Source: Euborellia annulipes
Lineage: Eukaryota; Arthropoda; Insecta; Dermaptera; Anisolabididae
Assembly: GCA_023213315.1 (NCBI GenBank)
Contig: JAKCPI010006182.1
Span: forward strand, 62,001-126,000
Direction of reading: 5' to 3'
DNA length: 64,000 bases
Shown: positions 46,501 through 56,103 of the stretch, in pieces
Numbering within the stretch: the stretch's first letter is position 1
How the letters are laid out: each line of letters opens with the position of its first letter
Translations under genes and position numbers: made by a program
The notes under the pieces: generated by a model
Seen by the model: only the letters and a program-made list of their open reading frames with translations
Told to the model about the DNA's origin: nothing
Databases searched by the model: none

Positions 46501-49500
46501 AATAATATTATAGCTTACATAGGGTAGCTGTTGCCAGCAGTTGGACAAAATAACTGATGAAACCTTTTTATACAGGGCACACCACGAATGATCTCGCCGC
46601 GTATCTCGAGGCCCAACGCCAACGAGAGCGCCGTCCACAGGATCTGCAAGAATTTCACAAATCAGAAGAACTAGGAAATAGGCAATCAAGGTAATATTTA
46701 AGACTACTTTTAGTTTTGTTTAACTCGCCAATTTCGAATTATTTATACCAAAAAATGGACCAATCTAAGTCAATGGGTTTATGTCAAAATTTTACTTTTC
46801 AAGAGAGGCGATACGATATTTTAGCGGAATATGCCTATACTCCTTGTCATTAAGGCGCTATTGAAATCCACTATTGAAAATTATTCTCTTTTTAAATGAC
46901 TAGGAAAGGCCCTCGACGTTTATTAAAGGAAATTACAAAACAATTGATTAGTTTTATTTGATTTTAATTAATTTATCTATATACTAGCGTTTTACAATGA
47001 AATTAGAAAGCAAATTAAATTCAAATAAAATTAATTAATAGTTTTATGTTATCTAAAAGGCCGACATCTAAATAACGGAGCGATTAACTACAATAACTTA
47101 TCTTTTATTAATATATGTATATAATTAGAGCTTGGAAAAGTCCGGAATAAAAACCGACTGGCGGAAGTTTATGGATAAAAACTAATTAATTTTTTTTACT
47201 TTTTTCAACTTTTTCCTTTAAGGTCTTTTTCGGTTTCTGAGACCATTTAGTGCCCCCCCCCCCCCCTATTTATTTCAATTCGATTGATTTAAGTCATAGT
47301 TTTTTAACAATTTTAATTTCTAACCCTACGTGGGGTATACATATTTTACCTTATGGGATATGAGAAAACTATTTTCAATAGGAAAATAACAAAGATAATT
47401 ATTTAAATTGGTAACTTAATACTATAGAGAGATATTCCATTACTCCAATCCTCTTTTAAAATTATATTTTTTACTTTTTTTCTCTTAAAAAACAAATTTG
47501 AAATATATATTTAAATTTTAGTCCCCTTCTCCTCTCACTTCACTTCATCATGTGATAATTTTTTTCTAAAATAAGATAGTGTAATTTTATGAAAGGATGT
47601 GGCGTGCCAAGTTAGGATAAGTGTATGCTTGTTTCTTGGCAATCAGAACAAAACTTTTTATAGTGTTTTCTCCGAATATTTCGAAGGCATTTAATAGCAT
47701 TCTTCATTTGACCCAGTCTACCACCTACAATTTACAATTTCGGAGCGAAACGTTCTATTGGCAGGACTATGCATTTCAACCAGCCTTCCCAAGCACTAAG
47801 GCGTCAATGTTATTGACGCGAAATTAGAAATATTCGGTGATAACACTCGAAAAATTCATTTTACTCAATGCCAAGAAATAAGCGTACACTTATCCTAAGA
47901 TAGTAGGTTATAATCACATTTGGGAATCGCTTCCCTTAAGTTTTCAAAATAAACGGACTTTATTTTAAAATTTGTTTCATCAATAAGAAAAATTTATTTT
48001 ACTTGAATTGTTTGAAGGTCATTATTTTAGTAGTTTGGTGTTTATCGCGCCCACCCTTTCTTCTCATGGAAAGTGTTTTTATTGGGTAATTAGCACACAT
48101 TTGTAAACGTTTTTAAATGATAATCAGCCTGATTGTGTGAGTGAATAACTGATTTAAATGCTGTTACAACGAATTAATTGAATGCAATCTTCTGTGATTT
48201 AAGATTTTTATTCTGAATTTGTATATGGTCTGAAAAAAAAAATGTTTGTCGTGCATTTAAAGATGAAAATAAATATTTATGGATCAGTGAAACTTGGTGG
48301 CGTAGTGAGCTTAACTTGCTCCCGGGGCACAATACCTTTTTAGCGCCCCCCCCTCCATTCGAAAACCATATAATATTATATGTAAAACATCCAAAATTAT
48401 TATATTACACTGGCACTAAATTTAAAATATATTTTCCAGAAATCAATTATAATAAAAATAAAAATTATCCAGCAATTTTTTTGTTTTGCGGACCATTTGG
48501 CGCCCCTTTGTGAGTAGCGCCCGGGGCATGATGACCCCCCTTGCCCCCCCCCCTCGCTGCGCCACTGGTGCAACTAGAGGGGAGATTATGATTTTTTTGA
48601 TTAAGAGACTCTTGTTTGTCATTAATCAGATTCCTTGGAGGTATATGGTTAATAATATTTAAAACAAAAGGCAAGCATTTTTTTAAAGAAAAAAAACCCT
48701 GAAAATTATTATTCTCTCTCTTGGGGGGGGGGGGGGGCGGAGTTTGACGCCAAAATTCCCACCCCTTCCGATTTTGAATGAAAGCAATTAATTTCACTTT
48801 TTGGATTTTATTCATTCTCAAAACTATGATAAAATAAATGAGTAGACATTTTTACTTAGATTAGATTGAATAATGAAAAAAATATAACGAATTTTTAATT
48901 GGGGAATTAATTAAAACTACTTTTTTGTAGTTGCCCAAGTACTAGACTGACCATATTGTCTTGTGGCAAAACGGGACGGTGTATATATAATAAAACTATT
49001 TTTTAGTATCTTAATTTTTTATGAATACATAATATTTGAAGAGTTGAGAATTAGAAGGGGTCTTTGGACAATTTTTGTGCACGCTATTTACGTCATTATG
49101 CACAATATACATAAAGGTACAAAAAATGGTTCATATACCCCTTCTAATTCTCAACTCTTCAAATATTATGTATTCATAAAAAATTAAGAAACTAAAAAAT
49201 AGTTTTATTATATAAACATGCTAATACAACAAACAATTAATGACAGATTCGAAACAAAAATTTAAACGCAAAGGGGTGTATTTCGCGTTTTATGTATTCC
49301 TTAGCATAAAAGAGACGACATATTACGAGAAATAAATAAAACGCGGTTCAGTTTTCTACAAAAACGGGACAAAATTGACATTTTTATTAAAAAAAAAACG
49401 GAACGGTCCAGAAATATGAAAAAAAAAAAAAAAAAACGGTACTGTCCCGTTCAATGGTCACCCTACCAAGTACATACCCAGAGGTGGCTTATTTGACATT

Positions 49501-52500
49501 TCAAAGATATAAAATCCCCTTTTTTTCTTGTCATATTTTTTCAGTCATTCGGTATGTATTTATACATCAATACGCTTAATGGACAGATGTAGAGGGTGTA
49601 GAAAAAAATAACAAAGTTTTTCACTAACAGACAATTTATTTAATTTTGAATATAAAAATTTTTGATGAATTAAATTCATTAACATCCCCCCAAAAGAGTT
49701 GATCATGTTCAATCATTTCAAGCGTTTAAACAAGTAAATTAATTCTATCAGAGTTGTTGTGAGGGTGGTTGGTGTTGGTGTTGGTTGCTGGTTGCTGGTT
49801 GTGGTGTGGATGATTGAGGGTGAGGGTGGGGAGATAGGTTGACATCGGATCCGGTCTCTCTGTTTAGAAAATTGAATTAATTAACGAACGCAACAGACTG
49901 TATAAAATCAATTCTTTATCAAGAAAATGTCTTCCCAAACTTGTTTTCTAAAGAACTTCAGCTCAGTATCCTATTAGAATTCGATTCAAACATCTGATCT
50001 CTTGAAAATTTAATTAAAGAGAATAATAAGTTTCAAAAAATTAGAAATTATTTTTGGGTTTTGTTTTTATTTAAAACAAAAGGGAAGTAGAAAAAAGTTC
50101 TGATAAGAAAAATTAATTCTCTCGTAAATTATAAGATTATTAACATAGTCTAATTTAGAGAACTAATAAAGATATTTATTTATTTATAAATTGTTTATTA
50201 GATTTCTATAGAGTTCGAATTAATTAATTAAAAATTTTAACATTTTGCTTTTTATTTTTTATTGGGGTATAGATCACTTCTCTAGAATCAACCATTATGA
50301 AAATTCTAATTTCCACACTTAGTTTTCATTTATTTTTTCTTACCTATATATGCAATATAGAGAGAAAGTATTGCGATCATGTCAAAGTCGAGATTTGGAT
50401 GGATATACATATTTTGAGGTCCTTTTAGTCCAAAAAAATTGATTCCGCAAATTTGTCTGAAGGAATTGAGCTAGGAGATTGAAATTTTATATTTACGTTA
50501 GGCACCCCCCCCCCCTGAAGCGTGAAAATAGGCTTTTGAACAAAATCAGCCAGAAAGTGCTAGTACTTTAATGGTATATTTTTTCAGCTTTTTCGATTTT
50601 CTCAAAATTCGTTTCAACGATTTTGATCAAAAATCAATGATTTTTTATATGCTTTTTAAAATGTATATTCTCATTTTGCCCTTGAAATCTTTTGAAACAC
50701 ACTTTACTCTTGTACTTCATAGGAAAAATATAATAGAAATGGTTGCCATGGTAACAAAATATAAATGTTTTCCCATTTTGATTAAAATTCATAATTCAAC
50801 TATTTTTTAGATGCTCTTTAAAAAGTATATCAGTAAAACTTTTCGTGAAAATTGTTTGAAGTACACTTTACTGATGTAGTATTTCGGATTTACCAAATTC
50901 ATTTTCCGGCTTTTCCTTCCATAGAGCCAATGTTAAATCCCTATTGAGATTTGTATGTTAATTTCGATTCAAAAGGGGGGTCCCCTTTGGAACGTTTTAC
51001 ACATTAAAAAAAAATTGTTTGCCAATTATGAAATTTTGTATTTATTTAGGATTCTCTATTGTGTATAAAATCTCCAAATATGAGATTAAGATTTTGAAAA
51101 ATAACCCGAGTTTATTTCAAGCAGTCAACATTTAAAATACACAGAGCCTAGTGGAAATTTTGAATCAATTAACTTTTTTACTTTTTTTTTACTTATGAAA
51201 TCTAAGTGGTCAAGTTATTTATTAATGAATTTTACTTTGTCAAATTTTTATTTGTATTAGAAATATAATCATTTATTAGTTGAGGTGAATGTTCAATAGG
51301 GTGCCATATGGAATCGATTTTTGAATTTTCTTTTTTGTATTGCTCAAAAGTTTCCTTTTACAAAAAAATGAGATGTGCAAAGTTTGCAATTGATCCGAAA
51401 ATTCTTTTCCAAGGCTCAAAGCCCTTGAAGTTGGCAAAAAAATCGATTTTTTGCAAAAATTTTGATATTTTGTACCACTCCGTATCTCCATGATTGTACC
51501 ACTACATTTAGTGGCTAACATGCATATTTTTTTTCACAATAATTTTACATTTTTAAAATTTTACAATTATAAACATCATCATCCTTCATATTTCCATATC
51601 ATAACTTTTCATTTTTTAAAAATCTTAAATTATTACTTTCTCTTACCCTATATATGAAATATATAAAGAGAGAAAGTATTGCGATCATGTCAAAAATTCG
51701 ATGTCGAGATTTTTTTATTATATTTACTTTTTTAAATAATTTATTGGCGTAAAAAATAAATAATTATATATAATTGTGAATTTTAATTTTAAACATTAGC
51801 AGATAATTGAGGCTTGTTTTTTGTTCCATTCTTGATTTGTGACATATTCAATCAATTTTTTAATTACTTGTTTTTTTTTTATTTGTTTATATAACTTTAG
51901 GATTATTTAAAATTTCATTTGTTTTTCTTTGAGGTGGAGACCTAGGCTGTCTATCGAGAGTTGAATAGCTAAATAAGAATATATAAAGATAATTAAACAC
52001 CACATTAATTATAATTATTTTATTTGCATGTTTTATTAAAAGCTCGGAGGCACTGTTGATTACAAAAATGGAAGCTGTAATTTAACAGTCTTTATTTTAA
52101 TGATAGATGATAAATGAGAAAAAGTAAAAGTTTTTGTACTGATAAAAACACAAACAAAAATGACAGATGAAATATGGTATAGAGAGTTGAGAACAAAATT
52201 TTGCCTTAGGGGGGGGGGGGGGTTGCAAGAACTCTGTGAGACATTTATGTCCAGGGAGTTAGATCTGCTTTAGCCAGGGCCATATCTGCATTATGGATTA
52301 TTTTATCGCCTATGTCAGGTCATTTTTTGCTCCCATGAATCATCTAAAATTATGTACAATCATAAAAAAAATTTTTTATAATTGTTCCGAGTTCTATCGG
52401 AAACTAAATATTACTGAACTCAAAAAATCTGGTGGGAGAGCACATCACACAGCTAGAGATTGCTCAAGTTGTGTGCTCTGAGGTCAGTTACACCAATTTT

Positions 52501-53467
52501 TTCTTTTTTAGCATTTCATCATTTGAAGTGCTAAAAACCAACTTGCGTTCATTTCTATCTCTGAACCAGGGGCGGATTAAAAGGGGAGGGGCGCAGTGGG
52601 GATTAATGCCACTTGTCGGGGGGCGGATTTTTTTTTAATTTTTTTATTTAAGGACTTTGACGGCATCTATGGCATTTAGACCCCTTTCCTATTTATTTAA
52701 ATTGATTGGTAACAAATTCAATTGAAATTAAAGAGCGGAAATCATAATTTCTTTAGATTACTAGTTTTTATAACTTTTTGAATTTCTTCTCGGGGAGGGC
52801 GATCGCCCCCCCCCCCCCCCCTTTAATCCGCCCCCTGGGGGCGGTTGGAGCGATCGCCCCCCCCAGAAGAAATTCAAAAAGTTATAAAAACTAGTAATCT
52901 AAAGAAATTATGATTTCCGCTCTTTAATTTCAATTGAATTTGTTACCAATCAATTAAAATAAATAGGAAAGGGGTCTAAATGGCCATAGATGCCGACAAA
53001 GTCCTTAAATAAAAAAAAAAAAAAAACCGCCCCCTCGACAAAATTGCATTAATCCGCCCCTGCTCTGAACAATAGGGATACATTTTATATAATAAAGCCG
53101 GGGGGAGGTGTCTAGGTGGTCTGACAGTTGACTTTACTCTCAGATGGCCACATTTTTAATATCTACTTCCAAAATTGCAACATTCTTTTTATAAAACAAA
53201 ATAACTGAAAAAAAACTTGAGCAAAGCCACTTGGTTATTCATTCACGCCCGTCAAGAACGGCACACGTCACAAAATAAAACGATAAAATGTTTTATAAAA
53301 TTTCTTAAAATTATTATTATTGTTAATTTGATTAAAATAATCTTTCGATTCTTATGTCTTATAACTTATGTTAGTAGCATCCTTTGAATAAACCACAAAT
53401 TAATATAAAGAAATACCAGACAGAGGAAGAGAAGCAGCCGGTTGCTTTGCACGATTTGAAGTCGCAT
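37397..53467 (-). CDS. spz: Spätzle-family cystine-knot cytokine, 6 coding exons, 257 aa
   Basis: Secreted pro-protein of the Spätzle/neurotrophin-like family. Family members are cleaved and bind Toll receptors in development and immunity or act as neurotrophins. Exons on the minus strand: 53467-53417, 46643-46519, 44060-43952, 39269-39082, 38123-37998 and 37571-37397. Joining them keeps frame (774 nt). Residues 1-30 form a signal peptide with a long hydrophobic run. About 31-100 is the pro-domain with [15 protein letters not shown] and [19 protein letters not shown]. About 101-157 is a poorly conserved linker with basic sites RNVKR and RHTR. About 159-257 is the knot domain with ten Cys, including [20 protein letters not shown] and [11 protein letters not shown]. 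The highly conserved [20 protein letters not shown] points to the Spz3/4/6-like group rather than Spätzle proper, and subtype is not certain. The exon set was assembled by hand from splice sites and phases. Confidence 0.93.
37998..38123 (-). CDS. spz: Spätzle-like exon 5 (first part of cystine knot)
   Basis: Acceptor TTATTTAG lies directly upstream, and donor GTAAGC starts at 37997. After one base completing Arg158 it reads [20 protein letters not shown] and continues through [21 protein letters not shown]. The last two bases join exon 6 to code Ser200. This is the most conserved stretch of the gene. Confidence 0.96.
39082..39269 (-). CDS. spz: Spätzle-like exon 4 (linker with basic cleavage sites)
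   Basis: Acceptor TTGTTTTTAG precedes 39269. It starts [12 protein letters not shown] and runs through an Ala/Asp/Gly/Ser-rich linker to [16 protein letters not shown], plus two bases that join exon 5 to make Arg158. The donor is GTCAGC, weaker than the others, but it is the only nearby GT giving the phase needed to reach VDACESK. Likely pro-protein convertase sites are RNVKR (98-102) and RHTR (142-145). The exon is GC-richer than its neighbourhood. Confidence 0.88.
39591..40043 (-). pseudogene. mariner transposase with internal deletion (Spätzle-like intron 3)
   Basis: An uninterrupted minus frame starts at 40043 with [20 protein letters not shown] and the HTH helix ([17 protein letters not shown]). 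It then jumps to a C-terminal part with [23 protein letters not shown] and [13 protein letters not shown]. About half the protein, including most of the catalytic core, is missing, and the C-terminus reads through a different frame. It is a deletion derivative and not expected to be active. It sits between exons 3 and 4 of the Spätzle-like gene. Confidence 0.75.
40513..40993. mobile_element. hAT-like element, 481 bp, near-perfect TSD
   Basis: Begins CAGTGGCGTAAAGTAC and ends ATACGTTACACCACTG, flanked by TTTGTACT and TGGGTACT (six of eight matching). Long G and C runs lie inside. AGAGAAAAGATATCG and ATATCTTTTCTCT form an internal inverted pair at ~40800-40873. It lies in the Spätzle-like intron 3. 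Confidence 0.7.
42126..42202 (-). repeat. tRNA-like SINE head
   Basis: On the minus strand GGCCGTAGCACAATGGATGA and, about 40 bases later, GTCAGGAGTTCACTTCCCG occupy A-box and B-box positions. It resembles the head of the SINE at 12080. No intact tRNA cloverleaf. Confidence 0.5.
42751..42922. repeat. 172-bp palindrome built from a tRNA-derived SINE
   Basis: Outer arms TATTCAACAAGACATGTGAG and CTCACATGTCTTCTTGAATA continue through TTTTTTATTGGTGAGGCCAA and its complement to CCCCCGGGAATCGA. On the minus strand GGTTCGATTCC (42820-42810) is an exact match to the Pol III B box, within a tRNA 3'-half-like sequence ending CCCGGGGGCCA. The A-box half is replaced by an inverted copy of the 3' part. 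A normal tRNA cannot form because the D arm is absent. Confidence 0.7.
43051..43444. mobile_element. hAT-like element made of TTTCGG repeats, 394 bp, perfect TSD
   Basis: Begins TAGGAACCGACCGAATATTC and ends GTTTCGGTCGGACCCTA. It is bounded by perfect 8-bp repeats ATTCTGAG at 43043-43050 and 43445-43452. Both ends are packed with GGTTTCGG and TTTCGGCC units, while the middle is A-rich. Such subterminal arrays are probable transposase-binding sites. It lies in the Spätzle-like intron 3. Confidence 0.85.
43540..43900. other. GC-richer unexplained block in Spätzle-like intron 3
   Basis: More balanced base composition than its neighbours, with GACAGCTGCGCGCGCTGTTA near 43578. No splice-bounded frame, terminal repeat or RNA motif was recognised. 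It begins about 50 bases upstream (on the gene strand, downstream) of nothing identified and may be an old repeat. Confidence 0.3.
43952..44060 (-). CDS. spz: Spätzle-like exon 3 (pro-domain helix)
   Basis: Acceptor TTTATAG ends at 44061, and the strong donor CAG/GTAAGA begins at 43951. After one base completing Ile59 it encodes [20 protein letters not shown] and continues to NRNHDQ, ending in phase 0. The amphipathic, charged segment is typical of pro-Spätzle 3/4-like proteins. Confidence 0.93.
44475..44770 (+). mobile_element. hairpin-ended dispersed repeat, partial copy
   Basis: Starts with the diverged palindromic end around 44480-44530, then GGATGGAAATACACGTTTTG. It is truncated after the ACTAGTTAATACTTTACTG block. 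It lies in the Spätzle-like intron between exons 2 and 3. Confidence 0.5.
46045..46241. mobile_element. hAT-like MITE, 197 bp
   Basis: CAGGAGTCGGCAAC at the left and GGTTGCCGACTCCTA at the right, with GGCGGGCCGCAC and GGTGGGCCGCAC repeats inside. Flanking octamers AATTAGTT and GTTTAGCT match at about five positions. It lies ~280 bp from Spätzle-like exon 2, in intron 2. Confidence 0.65.
46519..46643 (-). CDS. spz: Spätzle-like exon 2 (signal peptide end, pro-domain start)
   Basis: Acceptor AATTCTTGCAG precedes 46643, and the strong donor GTAAGC starts at 46518. In frame it reads [17 protein letters not shown] and then [20 protein letters not shown]. The last two bases (AT) are completed by the first base of exon 3 to give Ile. 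A different frame gives a longer unspliced ORF through the acceptor; it is rejected because this frame matches the family. Confidence 0.92.
47612..47898. mobile_element. MITE with ~30-bp terminal inverted repeats, 287 bp
   Basis: Left TTAGGATAAGTGTATGCTTG then TTTCTTGGCA; right TGCCAAGAAATAAGCGTACA then CTTATCCTAA. The superfamily is not determined because the flanking duplication is unclear. The ORF inside looks spurious. Confidence 0.7.
48295..48567. mobile_element. hAT-like element, 273 bp, near-perfect TSD
   Basis: Left TGGTGGCGTAGTGAGC and right CTCGCTGCGCCACTG. Flanking octamers GTGAAACT and GTGCAACT match at seven of eight positions. C-rich runs lie inside both ends. Confidence 0.75.
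48943..49465. mobile_element. hAT-like element, 523 bp, perfect TSD, carrying a nested palindrome
   Basis: Begins TAGACTGACCATAT and ends CAATGGTCACCCTA, flanked by CCAAGTAC at 48935-48942 and 49466-49473. Inside the ends AACGGGACGGT and ACCG...TGTCCCGTT are complementary. The interior is interrupted by the fold-back element at ~48985-49215. Confidence 0.85.
48985..49215. mobile_element. nested fold-back MITE with ~75-bp perfect arms
   Basis: Arms start ATAATAAAACTATTTTTTAG and include AATACATAATATTTGAAGAG and TTGAGAATTAGAAGGGG. The opposite arm (from ~49137) is the exact complement apart from one or two bases. The loop is ~75 bases. The high identity indicates a young insertion in the older hAT-like element. 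Confidence 0.8.
49752..49840. repeat. GGTTGCTGGTT-type G/T-rich minisatellite
   Basis: Degenerate tandem units of GTTGGTGTTGGT and GGTTGCTGGTT, then GAGGGTGAGGGTGGGG. It lies in Spätzle-like intron 1. G-runs could form a quadruplex, which is inference only. Confidence 0.6.
50335..51260 (+). mobile_element. hairpin-ended dispersed repeat, long composite copy
   Basis: Begins TTACCTATATATGCAATATA then GAGAAAGTATTGCGATCATG, and carries the standard internal blocks. It continues into a second module (ATAGAGCCAATGTTAAATCC, then TTGTGTATAAAATCTCC) shared in reverse with 61638-62345. A short fragment of the same left end recurs at 51640-51715. It lies in the Spätzle-like intron 1. Confidence 0.55.
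52567..53062. mobile_element. palindromic hAT-like element, 496 bp, perfect 8-bp TSD
   Basis: Begins CAGGGGCGGATTA and ends TAATCCGCCCCTG, bounded by CTCTGAAC at 52559-52566 and 53063-53070. The two halves are nearly exact inverted copies of ~220 bases each (for example TTATAACTTTTTGAATTTCT against AGAAATTCAAAAAGTTATAA), meeting at GCGATCGCC motifs with C-runs. It lies in Spätzle-like intron 1. Confidence 0.9.
53417..53467 (-). CDS. spz: Spätzle-like exon 1 (start codon and most of signal peptide)
   Basis: ATG at 53467-53465 opens [17 protein letters not shown], which ends at a codon boundary before the donor GTATTT at 53416. Exon 2 begins [12 protein letters not shown], so the join completes a textbook signal peptide. 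That, plus the phase match and a GC-richer flank, is why this ATG was chosen. No database confirmation was possible. Confidence 0.8.
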
Positions 53468-53860
53468 GGTCTTTAATCCCCCATGAAAAACACACAAAAA
53501 TATGGAATTTCGAAATTTGCAATATGTGAACCGATGAATGCCAAGACGAGCACTGGAAGAGCGAAAGCCGATGTCTCACACCGACTACCAACGACTTAAT
53601 ACTCCTATCTTGGTGGGGAATGAGTGAGTAGCCTATATAGAAAGAAAATGAAAAAAAAAGAAAGAATGAAGGAACCAACCAGGGAGAGCGATGATTTAAG
53701 GGCTGAGTCCCGCAGAAAGTGAAACGAATGTCGTTTTAGGTGGGTTTCGTTGCTCGAGGCAGGTGTTGTTCAGGTCGTCCGTCACCTGCCTCTGTGTGGC
53801 CTCGCACCTGAATATTTTGCGTTAAGTACACGGAATGAAAGCAAATTCACTTTTAAAATA
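53468..53860 (-). promoter_or_regulatory. putative promoter and 5' UTR of the Spätzle-like gene
   Basis: A GC-richer block immediately upstream of the Spätzle-like ATG. On the minus strand a TATA-like CTATATAG lies at 53640-53633, roughly 170 bases upstream of the start codon. A cap-site motif was not placed with confidence, and a second, more distal noncoding exon cannot be excluded. Composition and position are the only support. Confidence 0.4.
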
Positions 53861-54231
53861 AATTAAATTTAAATCTTGGAATGGCAGCAGAGTTCAGGGG
53901 AGAAGACGAAGGAGGGTTCTTTCGACTTTCTCTTTCTTTTCTTTTCGACGATTAATATAGAAATAAACAACTTCGCCTTATGGAGGCCTTCATTTTATCT
54001 TCTTTTTTTTTTAAAGTATCCAACAGGTTTGATAAGAACTAGTTTATTTTGTTCAATCATTTTTTGTGAGAGGGTAGAGCCTTCTTTTTAATTAAATATA
54101 TTGAAATTTTTAAAAAAATACCTATATCAATCTGAATAATTCCTTCATGAAATAAAAATTTATTTATTTATTTAATAAAGTCAACTGTCAAAAAGTCAAT
54201 TAACAAAAAATTTTAGGCCTATATAATTCCA

Positions 54232-54290
54232 TGGGCGTAGCCAGGGGGGAGGCAGGGGGGCCATTGCCCCCCCTGGCTTGTCCTAAAAAT
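54232..54290. mobile_element. isolated GGGCGTAGCC-type transposon end
   Basis: GGGCGTAGCCAGGGGGGAGG and CCCCCCCTGGCT form a short inverted pair typical of the G/C-run hAT-like elements here. The partner end is not seen. Confidence 0.35.
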
Positions 54291-54524
54291 TGTTATTAAC
54301 TTGTACAGTAGGTATATTCTAACTGTTAATTTATAATAATATATACTCTACATTAATTTGGACTCTGACAGAATGGAAATTCCAGAGGTCATTTCTAACT
54401 TCTCACACTTCCTGCTTAACATCGTCGTAGCTTTCGCAGGACAAACCTGGGCTCTATCTATAATCTACAGGAATTTGGGCTAGAAACTGATTTAATTATT
54501 TTGGAGCAAATTTTCTGCCCACTT

Positions 54525-55025
54525 TTTTCATTTGTGCTATATACGAAAATGTTGAAAATTGTCAAAAACGAAAAGAGCTATAAGTTGAAATTTTATATTT
54601 AAGTTAGTCACTCCCATGGGATGTAACACTAAGCTTTTGAAGAAAATGGGCCAAAGCGTACTAGTACTTTACTGGTGTACTTTTTCAGTTTTTTTCTATT
54701 TTCTCAAAATTTGCTCTAACGATTTTGATTAAAATTTAAAAAATCAATTATTTTCAACATGCTCTTCAAAATGTATATTCTCATTTTTCTCTCAAAATTG
54801 TTTGAAGCAGACTCTTGTACTTCATAGGAAAGATAAGAGAAATGGTTGCCATGGTAACATGGTATAAATATTTTTCTATTTTATAAATTTTCCATCTTCA
54901 ATTCCAATATATCGACGGAAACTAGACATATGTGGACACAAAAAAATCTGGCGTGACAAGCACAGTATGAGTACCTTTGGTAAGAGAAAGTGTGTGCTGT
55001 GCGACCAGTCACACCAGATTTTTTG
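54525..55025 (+). mobile_element. hairpin-ended dispersed repeat
   Basis: Contains AAAAAATCTGGCGTGACAAG and, after a GAGAAAG loop, CGACCAGTCACACCAGATTT, which form a terminal hairpin at ~54940-55022. Upstream blocks ATGTATATTCTCATTT and GGTTGCCATGGTAACA match the other copies. Confidence 0.6.
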
Positions 55026-55590
55026 TTTTGTTAATATCAATATGTGTCAAGAATTTAGATAAGATATTTTAATTTATTTAATTATATTTTCGATTTTCAA
55101 ATTATTTCATTTTTGATATTTTCAAAAATCTTAGAATAATTAAAATTCTATAAAAACTTTTCGAGCTTCAATAATAATAATAAAATAATTAATATTCTTA
55201 TTTCCTGACCTCGATTTTATGCCTGAAATAGATATTTTATACTAAAATGACTTTCCCTTAAAGTCACAAATAAGTAAATGACATAAACAGACTTCTTGGA
55301 TGATGGGTTGATTTCAAAATATTTTTCGTGTTTATTTATATTCTAAAAAAAACATTAATACCGCATTACCTCGAATAGTCCAGATTCCACCGATATGTAA
55401 CCCTTACTATCGATTAATTGGTTCCAAACTTCCTGTTTTGTTAACTTTTTAAAAACTTTTTAAGTATAAAATTTTTAATAAAAATCTTTTTTTTTTTTTT
55501 TTTAATAACAAAAAAATTATTGTTAAAATTTCAAACCCAACTATAGTGAAAAAGAATATATAAATAATCGAAGCCGGACTATGCGAGGTA

Positions 55591-56103
55591 TTGCTCTATT
55601 TGCTTTTACTCTTTTATTTTATGGAACTAGTTTTCCAATGTTTCTTTATTAAATTTAAATTATTCATAACATTCATTCCAAACAAACTTTTGTTTGTCTT
55701 CAGGGAAATAAATGCTAACGTCGTAAGAATTTTTAATGGATGGGTTATTTATAAAAGAAAAGAAGACAAATACTTTTTGTCTCGATCCTTTTCTAATCGC
55801 AGCCTGCTTAAGAACAATGAAAAATATTTAATATTTTTCAAACAACCCCTAGAATCCCTTTTTGTGTCTAATAGTGCATTAAATATTTCGCCCCGTCCCT
55901 TTGAGGAATTCCAGTTCCCAAGGGCGCTAGCAAATACCCTTAAGTATTTCATCGCACTGAACAAAAAATGCAACTTAAATTTAGGCTTGTTAATAAATTA
56001 TCGTTTTTATTTTAACGTAAAATTTATCCGGATATTTTTATCAATTCATTGTGGCTCTAACCACAATCGAGTGGTTTGTGCTCTAAGCGTAAGAGTGAAG
56101 TGA
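55591..56103 (+). CDS. uncharacterised 170-aa open reading frame
   Basis: The longest single open frame in the second half of the window. The N-terminus is hydrophobic (residues 1-35 rich in Leu, Phe, Ile), with basic and Asn/Phe-rich sequence after. I recognise no domain. Length is notable for such AT-rich DNA, but residue use tracks base composition (Phe, Lys, Asn, Ile, Leu), there is a 74-codon antisense ORF, and no promoter or splice context is clear. It may be chance or an old inserted element. Confidence 0.2.
   Translation: MLYLLLLFYFMELVFQCFFIKFKLFITFIPNKLLFVFREINANVVRIFNGWVIYKRKEDKYFLSRSFSNRSLLKNNEKYLIFFKQPLESLFVSNSALNISPRPFEEFQFPRALANTLKYFIALNKKCNLNLGLLINYRFYFNVKFIRIFLSIHCGSNHNRVVCALSVRVK

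Noticed and set aside
46465..46689. 74-codon minus ORF as a separate secreted protein
   Set aside because: It reads through the intron 2 sequence, acceptor and exon in the wrong frame. The in-frame spliced exon matches the Spätzle pro-domain.
47621..47827. Small plus-strand gene
   Set aside because: It lies wholly within a MITE bounded by perfect inverted repeats and shows no domain.
48465..48821. 118-codon minus ORF with Gly/Pro-rich segments
   Set aside because: It crosses the G/C runs of a hAT-like element; composition explains it.
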